Shown in pieces: positions 27,833 to 37,204 of a DNA stretch of 64,000 nucleotides. Under the pieces are notes generated by a model. That model was not told where the DNA came from. It made no database searches and was given only the letters and a program-made list of their open reading frames with translations. Origin of the DNA: an uncultured Prevotellaceae bacterium. GTDB lineage: Bacteria; Bacteroidota; Bacteroidia; Bacteroidales; Bacteroidaceae. The position numbers and the translations under genes were made by a program. The number at the start of each line of letters is the position of its first letter. Position 1 is the first letter of the stretch. The DNA is taken from positions 25,854 through 89,853 of the forward strand of contig ONAG01000006.1 in NCBI GenBank assembly GCA_900315745.1. Reading direction: 5' to 3'.

Positions 27833-28138
27833 ATGAGTCAAAAAATCAGAATCAAACTGAAGTCCTACGACCACAAACTCGTGGACAAGTCGGCCGAGAA
27901 AATCGTAAAGGCCGTGAAAGCTACAGACGCTGTTGTGAGCGGACCAATCCCTCTCCCAACTCGCAAGCGCATCTACACAGTGAACAGAAGCACCTTCGTT
28001 AACAAGAAGGCTCGCGAGCAGTTCCAACTCTCAGACTACAAACGCTTGATCGACATCTACAGCACAACCGCTAAGACTATCGACGCTCTCATGAAACTCG
28101 AACTGCCCAGCGGCGTGGAAGTGGAAATCAAAGTATAG
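27833..28138 (+). CDS. rpsJ: 30S ribosomal protein S10
   Basis: S10 (NusE), also part of antitermination complexes. The start [18 protein letters not shown] at 27833 gives 101 residues; the frame open from 27788 adds non-homologous residues. [17 protein letters not shown] is the conserved loop. It begins the S10 segment, 99 bases after fusA. Confidence 0.98.
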   Translation: MSQKIRIKLKSYDHKLVDKSAEKIVKAVKATDAVVSGPIPLPTRKRIYTVNRSTFVNKKAREQFQLSDYKRLIDIYSTTAKTIDALMKLELPSGVEVEIKV

Positions 28139-28200
28139 TAGCAAAAATGATTGCATAAGCAATAAATATTTACAACAAACATTTTTAATTCATAATTGAA

Positions 28201-28815
28201 ATGCCAGGATTAATAGGAAGAAAAATCGGAATGACATCCGTTTTCAGTGCCGACGGCAAAAACGTGCCGTGCACTGTTATCGAAGCTGGTCCTTGTGTTG
28301 TAACCCAGGTGAAGACTAATGAGGTGGATGGCTATAGCGCTTACCAACTCGCCTTTGGAGAAGCTAAGGAGAAAAGAACCACCAAAGCTCTCATGGGTAT
28401 CTTCAAAAAGGCAGGCACAACACCAAAAAAGCACTTGGCCGAGTTCACATTTGACACAGAGTACAACCTCGGTGACACCATCACCGTGGAACTATTCAAC
28501 GACACCGCCTTTGTCGATGTGGTAGGTATCTCTAAAGGTAAAGGTTTCCAAGGCGTCATCAAACGCCATGGTTTCGGCGGCGTAGGCCAGCAGACTCACG
28601 GACAGGACGACCGCGCACGCAAGCCGGGTTCTATCGGTGCTTGCTCGTATCCTGCCAAAGTGTTCAAGGGTATGCGCATGGCAGGCCACATGGGATGTGA
28701 CAGGGTCACTACCAAGAATCTCAGAGTGTTAAAAGTTATACCAGAGCACAACCTCCTCCTCGTGAAAGGTTCTGTGGCTGGTTGCAATGGCTCAACCGTC
28801 TTAATCAAGAAATAA
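28201..28815 (+). CDS. rplC: 50S ribosomal protein L3
   Basis: A 204-residue L3 ([15 protein letters not shown]) with the conserved [17 protein letters not shown] and [19 protein letters not shown] near the peptidyl-transferase centre. Its last stop base is the first base of the rplD ATG. Confidence 0.98.
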   Translation: MPGLIGRKIGMTSVFSADGKNVPCTVIEAGPCVVTQVKTNEVDGYSAYQLAFGEAKEKRTTKALMGIFKKAGTTPKKHLAEFTFDTEYNLGDTITVELFNDTAFVDVVGISKGKGFQGVIKRHGFGGVGQQTHGQDDRARKPGSIGACSYPAKVFKGMRMAGHMGCDRVTTKNLRVLKVIPEHNLLLVKGSVAGCNGSTVLIKK

Positions 28816-29444
28816 TGGAAATCAACGTTTATAACATCAATGGTCAGCAGACCGGACGCCAGGCTACGCTCAATGACGAGATCTATGCCATCGAGCCAAA
28901 TGACCATGTTCTCTACCTGGACGTCAAACAGTATCTGGGCAACCAACGCCAGGGCACACACAAGGCCAAAGAAAGAAGCGAGCACAAGGGTAGTACCCGT
29001 AAACTCGGAAGACAAAAGGGCGGCGGCGGCGCACGTCATGGTGACATCAACTCACCTCTGATGAGAGGTGGTGGTAGGGTGTTCGGACCAAGACCACGCG
29101 ACTATCGCACCAAACTCAATAAAAAAGTGAAGGTTCTTGCACGCAAGAGCGCTCTCAGCTACAAGGCACAAGAAAATGCCATCATCGTGGTGGAAGATTT
29201 TACTTTTGCAGCTCCAAAGACTAAAGATTTCATAAATGTTGTTAAAAATCTGAAAGTCGAGGGCAAGAAACTGCTTCTTGTTTTGCCAGAACCTAATAAA
29301 AACGTATATTTGTCGGCTCGAAACTTGCAGCGTTCCGAGATTATGCTTGCATCATCACTCAATTCTTACAAAGTATTGAATGCTGATGTGCTTGTCATGA
29401 CTGAAAATTCGCTGAAGACTATCGACGAAATCTTAACAAAATAA
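28815..29444 (+). CDS. rplD: 50S ribosomal protein L4
   Basis: A 209-residue L4. The start [11 protein letters not shown] at 28815 is taken because the frame open from 28782 lies inside rplC. The extended exit-tunnel loop [20 protein letters not shown] is present. In E. coli L4 represses the S10 operon; no equivalent leader structure was identified here. It overlaps rplC by 1 base. Confidence 0.97.
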   Translation: MEINVYNINGQQTGRQATLNDEIYAIEPNDHVLYLDVKQYLGNQRQGTHKAKERSEHKGSTRKLGRQKGGGGARHGDINSPLMRGGGRVFGPRPRDYRTKLNKKVKVLARKSALSYKAQENAIIVVEDFTFAAPKTKDFINVVKNLKVEGKKLLLVLPEPNKNVYLSARNLQRSEIMLASSLNSYKVLNADVLVMTENSLKTIDEILTK

Positions 29445-29446
29445 TC

Positions 29447-29453
29447 AAGGAGA
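29447..29453 (+). promoter_or_regulatory. Canonical Shine-Dalgarno sequence before rplW
   Basis: AAGGAGA lies 9 bases before the rplW ATG. Such sites are rare in this phylum, and most genes in this window lack one. Confidence 0.7.
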
Positions 29454-29462
29454 CTTATAGAC

Positions 29463-29756
29463 ATGGCATTCATTTTGAGACCATTGGTCACTGAGAAGAT
29501 GACCAAGATAACAGAAAAATTCCCAAATCGTTATGGGTTCGTCGTGCGTCCTGACGCTAACAAGCTCCAGATTAAGCAAGAGGTCGAGCAATTGTATAAT
29601 GTTACAGTAATCGACGTGAACACAATGCTCTATTCAGGTAAGCGCACAGGTCGCTACACCAAGGCAGGGCTCGTGAAGGGTCATAAGAGCGCGTTCAAAA
29701 AAGCTATCGTCACGCTGAAAGAGGGCGACACAATCGATTTTTACAGCAATATTTAA
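29463..29756 (+). CDS. rplW: 50S ribosomal protein L23
   Basis: A 97-residue L23 at the tunnel exit, docking site for trigger factor and SRP. It begins MAFILRPLVTEKMTKI and has NRYGFVVRPDANKLQIKQEVE. It follows rplD by 18 bases, in which a true Shine-Dalgarno sequence occurs. Confidence 0.97.
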   Translation: MAFILRPLVTEKMTKITEKFPNRYGFVVRPDANKLQIKQEVEQLYNVTVIDVNTMLYSGKRTGRYTKAGLVKGHKSAFKKAIVTLKEGDTIDFYSNI

Positions 29757-29764
29757 AATAAAAA

Positions 29765-30595
29765 ATGGCAGTACGTAAATTAAAGCCCGTAACACCGGGC
29801 CAAAGACACAGAATTATTGGTACGTTCGAAGAGATTACTGCATCCGTACCAGAAAAGTCTCTCGTTAAGGGTAAACGCTCGACCGGTGGACGCAACAATT
29901 CGGGTAAGATGACCGTTCGCTACAGAGGTGGCGGCCACAAGAGAAAGTTGCGCGACATCGATTTCAAGCGAGAGAAAGATGGTGTGCCAGCAACTGTGAA
30001 GACTATCGAATACGATCCAAACCGCTCGGCTCGTATCGCTCTGCTCTTCTATGCTGATGGCGAAAAACGTTACATTATTGCTCCTATCGGACTGCAAGTG
30101 GGCGACAAGTTGTACTCAGGTCCCGACGCCGCTCCCGAAGTGGGCAATGCTCTGCCACTGGCCAACATTCCCGTGGGTACGGTGATTCACAACATCGAAC
30201 TCAGACCAGGCCAGGGCGCCAAGCTCGTTCGTGCAGCTGGCAATTTCGCTCAGTTGACTTCACGCGAGGGTGACTATTGTGTAGTCAAACTTCCCTCAGG
30301 TGAAATTCGTAAGATTCTCAGTGCTTGCAAGGCTACTGTAGGTAGCGTAGGAAACTCCGACCACGCTCTCGAGCAGTCCGGTAAAGCTGGACGCTCTCGC
30401 TGGCTCGGCCGCAGACCTCACAACCGCGGTGTCGTTATGAACCCACATGATCACCCAATGGGTGGTGGTGAAGGACGCCAGTCTGGTGGACACCCACGTT
30501 CACGTACAGGACTCTATGCAAAGGGACTCAAGACAAGAGCTCCTAAGAAGCATTCAAACAAGTACATCATTGAGAGAGCTAACAAGAAAAAATAG
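29765..30595 (+). CDS. rplB: 50S ribosomal protein L2
   Basis: A 276-residue L2 needed for subunit association and peptidyl transfer. The conserved [13 protein letters not shown] segment with the functional histidine is present, along with [20 protein letters not shown]. Spacing to rplW is 8 bases. Confidence 0.98.
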   Translation: MAVRKLKPVTPGQRHRIIGTFEEITASVPEKSLVKGKRSTGGRNNSGKMTVRYRGGGHKRKLRDIDFKREKDGVPATVKTIEYDPNRSARIALLFYADGEKRYIIAPIGLQVGDKLYSGPDAAPEVGNALPLANIPVGTVIHNIELRPGQGAKLVRAAGNFAQLTSREGDYCVVKLPSGEIRKILSACKATVGSVGNSDHALEQSGKAGRSRWLGRRPHNRGVVMNPHDHPMGGGEGRQSGGHPRSRTGLYAKGLKTRAPKKHSNKYIIERANKKK

Positions 30596-30611
30596 TTAAC
30601 AAGAGCAAATT

Positions 30612-30878
30612 ATGAGTCGTTCACTTAAGAAAGGTCCATACATCAATGTCTCTCTCGAGAAGAAAATTCTCGCAATGAATGAGAGCGGCAAGAAGACTGT
30701 CGTCAAGACTTGGGCCAGAGCATCAATGATCTCACCAGATTTCGTGGGACACACTGTTGCAGTTCATAACGGAAATAAGTTTATACCTGTTTACATCACC
30801 GAGAACATGGTAGGGCACAAGCTCGGAGAGTTCTCACCTACTCGTAGGTTTGGCGGACATGCCGGAAACAAAAAGTAA
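30612..30878 (+). CDS. rpsS: 30S ribosomal protein S19
   Basis: An 88-residue S19 ([18 protein letters not shown]) with [19 protein letters not shown] and the C-terminal [14 protein letters not shown]. It lies in the 30S head near the A-site finger. 16 bases follow rplB. Confidence 0.98.
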   Translation: MSRSLKKGPYINVSLEKKILAMNESGKKTVVKTWARASMISPDFVGHTVAVHNGNKFIPVYITENMVGHKLGEFSPTRRFGGHAGNKK

Positions 30879-30912
30879 GCAGAACAACCATTGAAACAAA
30901 TAATAATATATA

Positions 30913-31320
30913 ATGGGAGCAAGAAAAAAATTAGCGGCCAATAAAAGAAAAGAGGCCGCCGAAAAACTCTACTACGCTAAGTTGGTAGGGGTGCCCTCCT
31001 CACCACGAAAAATGCGCTATGTCGTAGATATGATACGTGGCATGGAGGTGAACAAGGCACTCGGTGTGCTTAAGTTCTCCAACAAGAAGGCTGCCATCGA
31101 CGTGGAGAAACTTCTCCGCTCGGCTGTCGCCAACTGGGAAGCCAAGAATGATCGCAAGGCTGAGGATGGTGAACTCTTCGTATCGCGCGTGTTCGTTGAC
31201 GAGGGTGTAACGTGGAAGAGAATGAGACCCGCACCTCAAGGTCGTGGCTACAGAATCCGCAAACGCAGCAACCATGTCACACTTTTCGTAGATTCAAGAA
31301 CTAATGACGATAAACAATAA
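30913..31320 (+). CDS. rplV: 50S ribosomal protein L22
   Basis: A 135-residue L22 lining the exit tunnel. It has [18 protein letters not shown] and the tunnel hairpin [20 protein letters not shown]. Intact macrolide-relevant loop. Five bases separate it from rpsC. Confidence 0.97.
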   Translation: MGARKKLAANKRKEAAEKLYYAKLVGVPSSPRKMRYVVDMIRGMEVNKALGVLKFSNKKAAIDVEKLLRSAVANWEAKNDRKAEDGELFVSRVFVDEGVTWKRMRPAPQGRGYRIRKRSNHVTLFVDSRTNDDKQ

Positions 31321-31325
31321 GTAGA

Positions 31326-32054
31326 ATGGGACAGAAAGTTAATCCAATTAGCAACCGTTTAGGTATCATCAGAGGATGGGATTCCAATTGGTTCGGAGGC
31401 AAGAACTTCGGAGACAATCTCGTGGAAGACCAGAAAATCCGCAAGTATCTCAACGAGCGCCTGGCTAAAGCCAGCTTGTCAAGAATCGTCATCGAACGCA
31501 CACTCAAGCTTGTCACCATCACCATCTGCACTGCCAGACCGGGCATCGTGATCGGACGTGGTGGACAAGACGTGGATAAACTCAAGGAGGAACTTAAGAA
31601 ACTCTCCAACAAGGAAATCCAAATCAACATCTACGAGGTGAAAAAACCAGATGTGGATGCCAACATCGTGGCTTACAACATCGCTCGCCAGGTGGAAGGC
31701 AAGATTGCCTATCGTAGGGCTATCAAGCAGGCCATCGCTAACGCCATGAGAGCAGGGGCTGAAGGCATCAAGGTGCAAATCACCGGACGTCTCAACGGAG
31801 CTGAAATGGCTCGCAAGGAGATGTATAAGGAAGGACGTACTCCTCTACACACTTTCAGGGCTGACGTGGACTATTGCCAAGCTGAGGCTCTCACAAAGGT
31901 GGGTATCCTGGGTATCAAGGTCTGGATCTGCCGTGGCGAAATCTATGGCAAGGTGGACCTCGCACCAAACTTCACACAGGAGAAGCAGGGTGGACGCCAA
32001 GGTAATGCCGGACGCCAAGGACGTGGCGGACGCAAGAGAAACAATAACCGTTAA
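31326..32054 (+). CDS. rpsC: 30S ribosomal protein S3
   Basis: A 242-residue S3 with the KH domain ([21 protein letters not shown]) and mRNA-entry helicase residues. A C-terminal basic tail rich in Gly, Arg, Gln and Asn ([19 protein letters not shown]) extends past the E. coli end, as in other Bacteroidota. Confidence 0.97.
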   Translation: MGQKVNPISNRLGIIRGWDSNWFGGKNFGDNLVEDQKIRKYLNERLAKASLSRIVIERTLKLVTITICTARPGIVIGRGGQDVDKLKEELKKLSNKEIQINIYEVKKPDVDANIVAYNIARQVEGKIAYRRAIKQAIANAMRAGAEGIKVQITGRLNGAEMARKEMYKEGRTPLHTFRADVDYCQAEALTKVGILGIKVWICRGEIYGKVDLAPNFTQEKQGGRQGNAGRQGRGGRKRNNNR

Positions 32055-32069
32055 AAGTAAGAAGCTACA

Positions 32070-32498
32070 ATGTTACAGCCAAAAAGAGTAAAATATAGAA
32101 GACCTCAAGACGGACGTGGCAAGAAAGGCAACTCCCAAAGAGGTACACAGCTGGCATTCGGTTCATTTGGCATCAAGACTCTTGAGCACAAGTGGATCGA
32201 CAGCCGCCAGATTGAGGCTGCCCGTGTCGCCGTGAACAGGTACATGCAGCGCGAGGGACAGGTATGGATCAGAATCTTCCCCGACAAACCCATCACTCGC
32301 AAGCCTGCTGATGTACGTATGGGTAAAGGTAAAGGTGACCCTGCTGGATGGGTGGCTCCTGTACAGCCCGGACGTATCCTCTTCGAAGTGGAAGGTGTTA
32401 GTTTCGACATCGCTAAGGAGGCTCTGCGCCTCGCAGCACAGAAACTTCCCGTGAAAACTAAGTTTGTGGTAAGACGTGACTACGATAAAAACGCATAA
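32070..32498 (+). CDS. rplP: 50S ribosomal protein L16
   Basis: A 142-residue L16 ([19 protein letters not shown]). It has the conserved [22 protein letters not shown] block near the A and P tRNA elbows, and the arginine that is a target of YcfD-type hydroxylation in other bacteria lies in this region. Confidence 0.97.
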   Translation: MLQPKRVKYRRPQDGRGKKGNSQRGTQLAFGSFGIKTLEHKWIDSRQIEAARVAVNRYMQREGQVWIRIFPDKPITRKPADVRMGKGKGDPAGWVAPVQPGRILFEVEGVSFDIAKEALRLAAQKLPVKTKFVVRRDYDKNA

Positions 32499-32501
32499 GA
32501 C

Positions 32502-32696
32502 ATGAAGATTAATGAAATAAAGGAACTCACTACTCAGGACTTGGTAGAGAGACTTGAGGAGACTGTTGCAAATCTCCACACCATGAGGCTCAATCATGCC
32601 ATCACTCCTCTGGAGAATCCATCTCAGATTAAGTTGATGCGTAAAGACATTGCTCGTATGAAAACCGTACTGCGTCAAAGAGAACTTAACAAATAA
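32502..32696 (+). CDS. rpmC: 50S ribosomal protein L29
   Basis: A 64-residue two-helix L29 ([20 protein letters not shown]) with the [17 protein letters not shown] turn and [15 protein letters not shown]. It is packed with 3 bases before and 2 bases after to its neighbours. Confidence 0.96.
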   Translation: MKINEIKELTTQDLVERLEETVANLHTMRLNHAITPLENPSQIKLMRKDIARMKTVLRQRELNK

Positions 32697-32698
32697 CA

Positions 32699-32965
32699 AT
32701 GGGCCAGATGGAAACAAGAAATTTAAGAAAAACAAGAACGGGTGTCGTAGTCAGCAACAAAATGGATAAAACCATCGTTATTGCATCAAAGTTCAAGGAG
32801 ATGCACCCTATCTATGGTAAATTTGTGCAGAAGACTAAGAAATATCACGCACACGACGAGAAGAACGAGGCCAATATTGGCGACACCGTCCTCATCATGG
32901 AAACTCGACCTCTGAGCAAAACCAAGAGATGGAGACTAGTTCAAATAATCGAAAAAGCTAAGTAA
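32699..32965 (+). CDS. rpsQ: 30S ribosomal protein S17
   Basis: An 88-residue OB-fold S17 with [20 protein letters not shown] and [13 protein letters not shown] second ATG three codons in (METRNLRK) matches usual family starts slightly better, so the true start could be 32708. Confidence 0.95.
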   Translation: MGQMETRNLRKTRTGVVVSNKMDKTIVIASKFKEMHPIYGKFVQKTKKYHAHDEKNEANIGDTVLIMETRPLSKTKRWRLVQIIEKAK

Positions 32966-32967
32966 TC

Positions 32968-33333
32968 ATGATACAGACAGAAACAAGACTCACAGTTTGC
33001 GACAACAGCGGCGCACGCGAGGCACTTTGCATCAAGGTGCTCGGTGGTACACGCCGTCGTTACGCCAGTGTTGGCGACATCATCGTGGTCGCTGTCAAGA
33101 ACGTAATACCGTCAAGCGACCTCAAGAAAGGAGCTGTTTCGAAGGCTTTGATCGTGCGTACAAAGAAAGAGATTCGTAGAGCCGACGGCTCTTACATCCG
33201 CTTCGACGACAACGCCTGTGTGCTGCTCAACAATGCCGGTGAACTTCGCGGTAGCCGTATCTTCGGCCCAGTCGCTCGTGAACTCCGTGCAGTGAATATG
33301 AAAGTCGTTTCACTCGCACCTGAAGTGCTTTAA
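32968..33333 (+). CDS. rplN: 50S ribosomal protein L14
   Basis: A 121-residue L14 ([20 protein letters not shown]) at the subunit interface, ending [18 protein letters not shown]. Canonical length and sequence. Confidence 0.98.
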   Translation: MIQTETRLTVCDNSGAREALCIKVLGGTRRRYASVGDIIVVAVKNVIPSSDLKKGAVSKALIVRTKKEIRRADGSYIRFDDNACVLLNNAGELRGSRIFGPVARELRAVNMKVVSLAPEVL

Positions 33334-33354
33334 TAATTTCAAAGGATTATACTA

Positions 33355-33675
33355 ATGATAAAGTTACATATAAAGAAAGGCGACAAAGTCATCGTCCTCG
33401 CAGGTGATGACAAGGGCAAGACTGGAAAGGTGCTCAACGTGGACCGTGAGAAAATGCGCGCCACCGTAGAGGGGGTCAACATTGTCACTAAGAGCACTAA
33501 ACCTTCAGCTAAGAACCCGCAAGGTGGATTCGTGAAGGTTGAGGCTCCTATTCATATCTCCAACCTGAGCCTGATCGACCCGAAAACCAAAAAGGCCACC
33601 CGTATCGCCATCAAGGTTAATGCCGACGGCAAAAAAGTTCGTATCGCTAAAAGTTCTGGGGAGGAAATCAAGTAA
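33355..33675 (+). CDS. rplX: 50S ribosomal protein L24
   Basis: A 106-residue L24 with a KOW motif ([22 protein letters not shown]), an early assembly initiator. Its stop shares one base with the rplE ATG (TAATG). Confidence 0.97.
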   Translation: MIKLHIKKGDKVIVLAGDDKGKTGKVLNVDREKMRATVEGVNIVTKSTKPSAKNPQGGFVKVEAPIHISNLSLIDPKTKKATRIAIKVNADGKKVRIAKSSGEEIK

Positions 33676-34229
33676 TGAATACAGCACAATTAAAAACACA
33701 ATACAAGGAGGTGATTGCTCCGGCACTGATGAAGCAGTTCAACTACTCTTCACCTATGCAGATTCCTGTACTCAAGAAAATCGTCATCAACCAAGGACTT
33801 GGAGACGCTACTCAGGAAAAGAAAATCATCGACGTGGCTGTCAATGAGTTGACTACCATCACAGGACAGAAGGCCGTTGCTACTTATTCTAAAAAGGATA
33901 TAGCTAACTTCAAGCTTCGTAAAAAAATGCCTATCGGCGTCATGGTTACTCTCAGACGCGACCGCATGTATGAGTTCCTCGAGAAACTCGTGCGCATCGC
34001 TCTCCCACGTATCCGCGACTTCAAAGGCATCGAGACCAAGCTGGACGGAAGAGGAAACTATACTCTCGGTATTGACGAGCAAATCATCTTCCCGGAAATC
34101 AACCTCGACACCATCGAGCGCATCCAGGGTATGAACATCACCTTTGTCACATCAGCCAACACCGACGAGGAGGGCTTCGCCCTGCTTAAGGCTTTTGGCC
34201 TCCCATTCAAAAACGCTAAAAACGCATAA
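33675..34229 (+). CDS. rplE: 50S ribosomal protein L5
   Basis: A 184-residue L5 that binds 5S rRNA. It shows [26 protein letters not shown] and [15 protein letters not shown]. It is coupled to rplX by a one-base overlap and followed after 2 bases by rpsN. Confidence 0.98.
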   Translation: MNTAQLKTQYKEVIAPALMKQFNYSSPMQIPVLKKIVINQGLGDATQEKKIIDVAVNELTTITGQKAVATYSKKDIANFKLRKKMPIGVMVTLRRDRMYEFLEKLVRIALPRIRDFKGIETKLDGRGNYTLGIDEQIIFPEINLDTIERIQGMNITFVTSANTDEEGFALLKAFGLPFKNAKNA

Positions 34230-34231
34230 CA

Positions 34232-34534
34232 ATGGCAAAAGAATCAATGAAGGCCCGCGAGGTCAAAAGAGCAAGACTGGTGGCCAAGTATGCTGAGAAA
34301 CGCGCTGCACTAAAGAAAATCATCGCCACAGCAAACGATCCCGCTGAGGCTTATGAGGCTGCACGCAAACTGCAGAGCATACCACGCAATGCCAATCCTA
34401 TCAGATTGCACAACAGATGCAAAATCACCGGACGTCCAAAGGGATATATCAGGCAATTCGGCATCTCGCGTATCCAATTCAGGGAAATGGCTTCTGCTGG
34501 TCTCATCCCAGGTGTGAAAAAGGCCAGTTGGTAA
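34232..34534 (+). CDS. rpsN: 30S ribosomal protein S14, zinc-free long type
   Basis: A 100-residue S14 with only one cysteine (in [12 protein letters not shown]), so it is the long form without the zinc ribbon. It has the conserved [27 protein letters not shown] end. 59 bases of spacer precede rpsH. Confidence 0.97.
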   Translation: MAKESMKAREVKRARLVAKYAEKRAALKKIIATANDPAEAYEAARKLQSIPRNANPIRLHNRCKITGRPKGYIRQFGISRIQFREMASAGLIPGVKKASW

Positions 34535-34593
34535 GATTTCTTCACTTATTTAATATTGTCGGGGGAGTCCCGATTAATTAAACATTTTATTAT

Positions 34594-34989
34594 ATGACAG
34601 ATCCAATAGCAGATTATCTGACGAGGCTCAGAAACGCAATCATGGCTCATCACCGTGTTGTGGAAGTTCCTGCCTCAAACTTGAAGAAGGAAATCACAAA
34701 AATCCTCTTCGAGAAAGGTTACATCCTCAACTACAAGTTCATTGAGGATGGACCACAAGGAACCATCAAGGTCGCGCTCAAGTATGACCCGACCACAAAG
34801 GCTAACGCCATCAAGAAGCTCAAGAGAGTTTCCACTCCTGGTCTCCGCAAATACACCGGATACAAGGACATGCCGAGAGTAATCAATGGATTGGGCATCG
34901 CAATCTTGTCCACATCCAAAGGTGTAATGACCGACAAGGAAGCTGCCGAACTCAAAATCGGTGGCGAGGTACTTTGCTTTGTCTATTAA
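34594..34989 (+). CDS. rpsH: 30S ribosomal protein S8
   Basis: A 131-residue S8 (MTDPIADYLTRLRNAIMA) with STPGLRKYTGYKDMPRV and GLGIAILSTSKGVMTD. In E. coli S8 represses the spc operon at L5; such a site was not resolved here. Confidence 0.98.
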   Translation: MTDPIADYLTRLRNAIMAHHRVVEVPASNLKKEITKILFEKGYILNYKFIEDGPQGTIKVALKYDPTTKANAIKKLKRVSTPGLRKYTGYKDMPRVINGLGIAILSTSKGVMTDKEAAELKIGGEVLCFVY

Positions 34990-34992
34990 TTC

Positions 34993-35000
34993 AGGGAGGA
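34993..35000 (+). promoter_or_regulatory. Canonical Shine-Dalgarno sequence before rplF
   Basis: AGGGAGGA ends 6 bases before the rplF ATG at 35007. It also confirms that start over the longer open frame from 34974. Confidence 0.75.
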
Positions 35001-35006
35001 TACATT

Positions 35007-35573
35007 ATGTCAAGAATAGGTAAATTGCCAATTGTAATCCCCGCTGGTGTAGAAATCAAGCAGGACAAGAATGTCGTTTCTGTGAAAGGTCCAAAAGGCG
35101 AACTTTCGCAATATGTGGATCCTTCCATCGACATGAAAATTGAAAATGGGGAAATCACTTTCTCTATCAAAGAGGACAGCCCGGTAAACCTCAAGCAGAA
35201 GCAAGCTTTCCATGGCCTTTATCGCGCTCTGGTCAACAACATGGTTGTAGGCGTTAGCGAAGGCTTCAAGAAAACTCTGGAACTTGTAGGTGTTGGTTAC
35301 CGTGTCTCAAACCAAGGCAATCTCCTCGAGTTTGCTCTGGGTTATACACACCCCATCTTCCTCATGCTGCCGCCTGAGGTGAAAGTGGAGACAAAATCTG
35401 AGAGAAATCAGAATCCTGTCATCAATTTGGAGTCATGCGACAAGCAGTTGCTCGGACTCATCTGTGCTAAAATTCGCTCTTTCCGCAAGCCTGAGCCTTA
35501 CAAGGGCAAGGGTATCCTGTTCAAGGGTGAGGTCATCCGCAGGAAGTCTGGTAAGTCGGCTTCTGCCAAGTAA
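35007..35573 (+). CDS. rplF: 50S ribosomal protein L6
   Basis: A 188-residue L6 (MSRIGKLPIVIPAGVEI) made of two related domains, ending KGEVIRRKSGKSASAK. The strong Shine-Dalgarno sequence fixes the start. The usual family length is about 180, so it is slightly long. Confidence 0.97.
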   Translation: MSRIGKLPIVIPAGVEIKQDKNVVSVKGPKGELSQYVDPSIDMKIENGEITFSIKEDSPVNLKQKQAFHGLYRALVNNMVVGVSEGFKKTLELVGVGYRVSNQGNLLEFALGYTHPIFLMLPPEVKVETKSERNQNPVINLESCDKQLLGLICAKIRSFRKPEPYKGKGILFKGEVIRRKSGKSASAK

Positions 35574-35591
35574 CTTTAATAATTTACGATT

Positions 35592-36017
35592 ATGACAACG
35601 AAAAAAGAAGAAAGACGAATTAAGATAAAATTCAGAATCCGCAAAAAGGTCAACGGTACTCCTGAACGCCCACGCATGTCTGTTTTCCGCAGCAACAAGG
35701 GCATCTATGTTCAGATTATTGACGACTCTTGGGTAAACAAGGACAAGCCTTTTACTACCTTGGTGAAGAAAAACCACTCAAAGAACAAGGTGGAAATGAA
35801 GAACTATCCGAAAGGAAAGACACTCGTTTCAGCTTCATCACTGGGTTTGGAAAAAATGTCCAAGGCTCAGCAGGCTGAGAAGGTTGGCGAGTTGATCGCT
35901 GAGAAGGCTCTTGCCGCAGGCATCACCTCTGTAGTGTTCGACCGTAATGGATACCTTTATCATGGTAGAGTGAAGCAACTGGCTGATGCAGCCCGTAAAG
36001 GTGGACTAAATTTTTAA
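35592..36017 (+). CDS. rplR: 50S ribosomal protein L18 with an internal insertion
   Basis: L18 binds 5S rRNA. It begins [20 protein letters not shown] and ends [20 protein letters not shown] plus RKGGLNF, both conserved. It has 141 residues, whereas Bacteroides L18 has about 114. The extra residues, about 46-75, run from SWVNKDKPF to KNYPKG, between VQIIDD and TLVSASSLG, and are lysine-rich. The insertion keeps the frame and sits in the central beta hairpin that joins the strand to the GKTL turn. 6 bases separate it from rpsE. Confidence 0.95.
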   Translation: MTTKKEERRIKIKFRIRKKVNGTPERPRMSVFRSNKGIYVQIIDDSWVNKDKPFTTLVKKNHSKNKVEMKNYPKGKTLVSASSLGLEKMSKAQQAEKVGELIAEKALAAGITSVVFDRNGYLYHGRVKQLADAARKGGLNF

Positions 36018-36023
36018 GCGATT

Positions 36024-36536
36024 ATGGCAATCAATAGAGTAAAAATCAATAGTGACGCAGAGTTGAAAGATCGCCTCGTGGCCATCAACCGTGTTACAAA
36101 GGTGACAAAGGGTGGTCGCACGTTCACATTTGCTGCCATCGTCGTTGTAGGTGACGGTAACGGAGTCATCGGTTGGGGTCTCGGCAAGGCTGGTGAGGTT
36201 ACTGCAGCCATCGCAAAAGGTGTTGAGGCTGCCAAGAAAAATCTGGTTAAGGTGCCCGTTTTGAAAGGTACTATTCCTCATGAGATGGAAATGGCCTTCG
36301 GTGGCGCTAAAGTGTTCCTCAAGCCTGCCGCTCCTGGTACAGGAATGGTGGCTGGTGGTGCCATGCGTGCCGTGCTCGAGAGCGCCGGCATCACTGATGT
36401 GTTGGCAAAGTCAAAAGGCTCTTCCAATGCTCACAACCTTGTGAAGGCTACTATCAAGGCCTTGTGTGAGATGCGCGACGCTTACACCATCGCTGGAGAG
36501 CGTGGCATATCAATGCAAAAAGTATTTAGAGGATAA
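36024..36536 (+). CDS. rpsE: 30S ribosomal protein S5
   Basis: A 170-residue S5 with [20 protein letters not shown] and [10 protein letters not shown] (the double-stranded RNA-binding part) and a normal C-terminal domain. Its stop codon overlaps the Shine-Dalgarno sequence of rpmD. Confidence 0.97.
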   Translation: MAINRVKINSDAELKDRLVAINRVTKVTKGGRTFTFAAIVVVGDGNGVIGWGLGKAGEVTAAIAKGVEAAKKNLVKVPVLKGTIPHEMEMAFGGAKVFLKPAAPGTGMVAGGAMRAVLESAGITDVLAKSKGSSNAHNLVKATIKALCEMRDAYTIAGERGISMQKVFRG

Positions 36537-36541
36537 GGAGG
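36535..36541 (+). promoter_or_regulatory. Canonical Shine-Dalgarno sequence before rpmD
   Basis: AAGGAGG, a full match to the anti-Shine-Dalgarno complement, lies 6 bases before the rpmD ATG and overlaps the rpsE stop. Confidence 0.75.
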
Positions 36542-36547
36542 TTCGAT

Positions 36548-36724
36548 ATGGCTACAATCAAGATTAAGCAAATAAAGAGTAAAATTGGTTATCCAGTTGA
36601 TCAAAAACGTACCCTCCAAGCACTTGGCTTGCACAAAATCTCACAGGTAGTTGAGAAAGAGGACACTCCTGCCATCCGTGGCATGATACGCAAAGTTCAC
36701 CATCTGGTAACCATAGTTGAGTAA
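36548..36724 (+). CDS. rpmD: 50S ribosomal protein L30
   Basis: A 58-residue L30 read directly from the sequence: [20 protein letters not shown], then [10 protein letters not shown] with ISQVVEKED, ending VHHLVTIVE. This length and position between rpsE and rplO are standard. It has an unusually strong Shine-Dalgarno sequence. Confidence 0.96.
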   Translation: MATIKIKQIKSKIGYPVDQKRTLQALGLHKISQVVEKEDTPAIRGMIRKVHHLVTIVE

Positions 36725-36753
36725 ACAATAAGACATTTAATAGCTTTAGACTT

Positions 36754-37200
36754 ATGAAATTGCATACTTTAAAGCCTGCAGCAGGGTCAACACACTCACG
36801 CAGACGCCTCGGACGTGGTACCGGTTCTGGACTTGGTGGCACTTCCACACGTGGTCACAAAGGTGCTAAGGCGCGCTCAGGATATAAGAGAAAGATTGGA
36901 TTTGAAGGTGGTCAGATGCCTTTGCAACGCCGTCTGCCCAAAACCGGATTCAAGAATATCAACCATAAGGAGTATCATGCCATCAACTTGTCTTCACTGC
37001 AGAAGATTGCTGAGAAAACAGGTGTTGCAAAGATCGGTATCGAGGAACTCAAGGCTGCTGGCTTGACCAATGGCAGGGAACTCGTTAAGATTCTTGGCAA
37101 TGGAGAACTCACTATCAAGGTTGATGTGGAAGCTAATGCTTTCTCTAAAACTGCCGAAGAAGCTATCAAGGCAGTTGGTGGTAACACAACTATAATCTAA
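36754..37200 (+). CDS. rplO: 50S ribosomal protein L15
   Basis: A 148-residue L15 with the glycine/arginine-rich N-terminal extension (RRRLGRGTGSGLGGTSTRGH, then KGAKARSG) threading into 23S rRNA. Followed after 4 bases by secY, the classical spc order. Confidence 0.97.
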   Translation: MKLHTLKPAAGSTHSRRRLGRGTGSGLGGTSTRGHKGAKARSGYKRKIGFEGGQMPLQRRLPKTGFKNINHKEYHAINLSSLQKIAEKTGVAKIGIEELKAAGLTNGRELVKILGNGELTIKVDVEANAFSKTAEEAIKAVGGNTTII

Positions 37201-37204
37201 GTAA

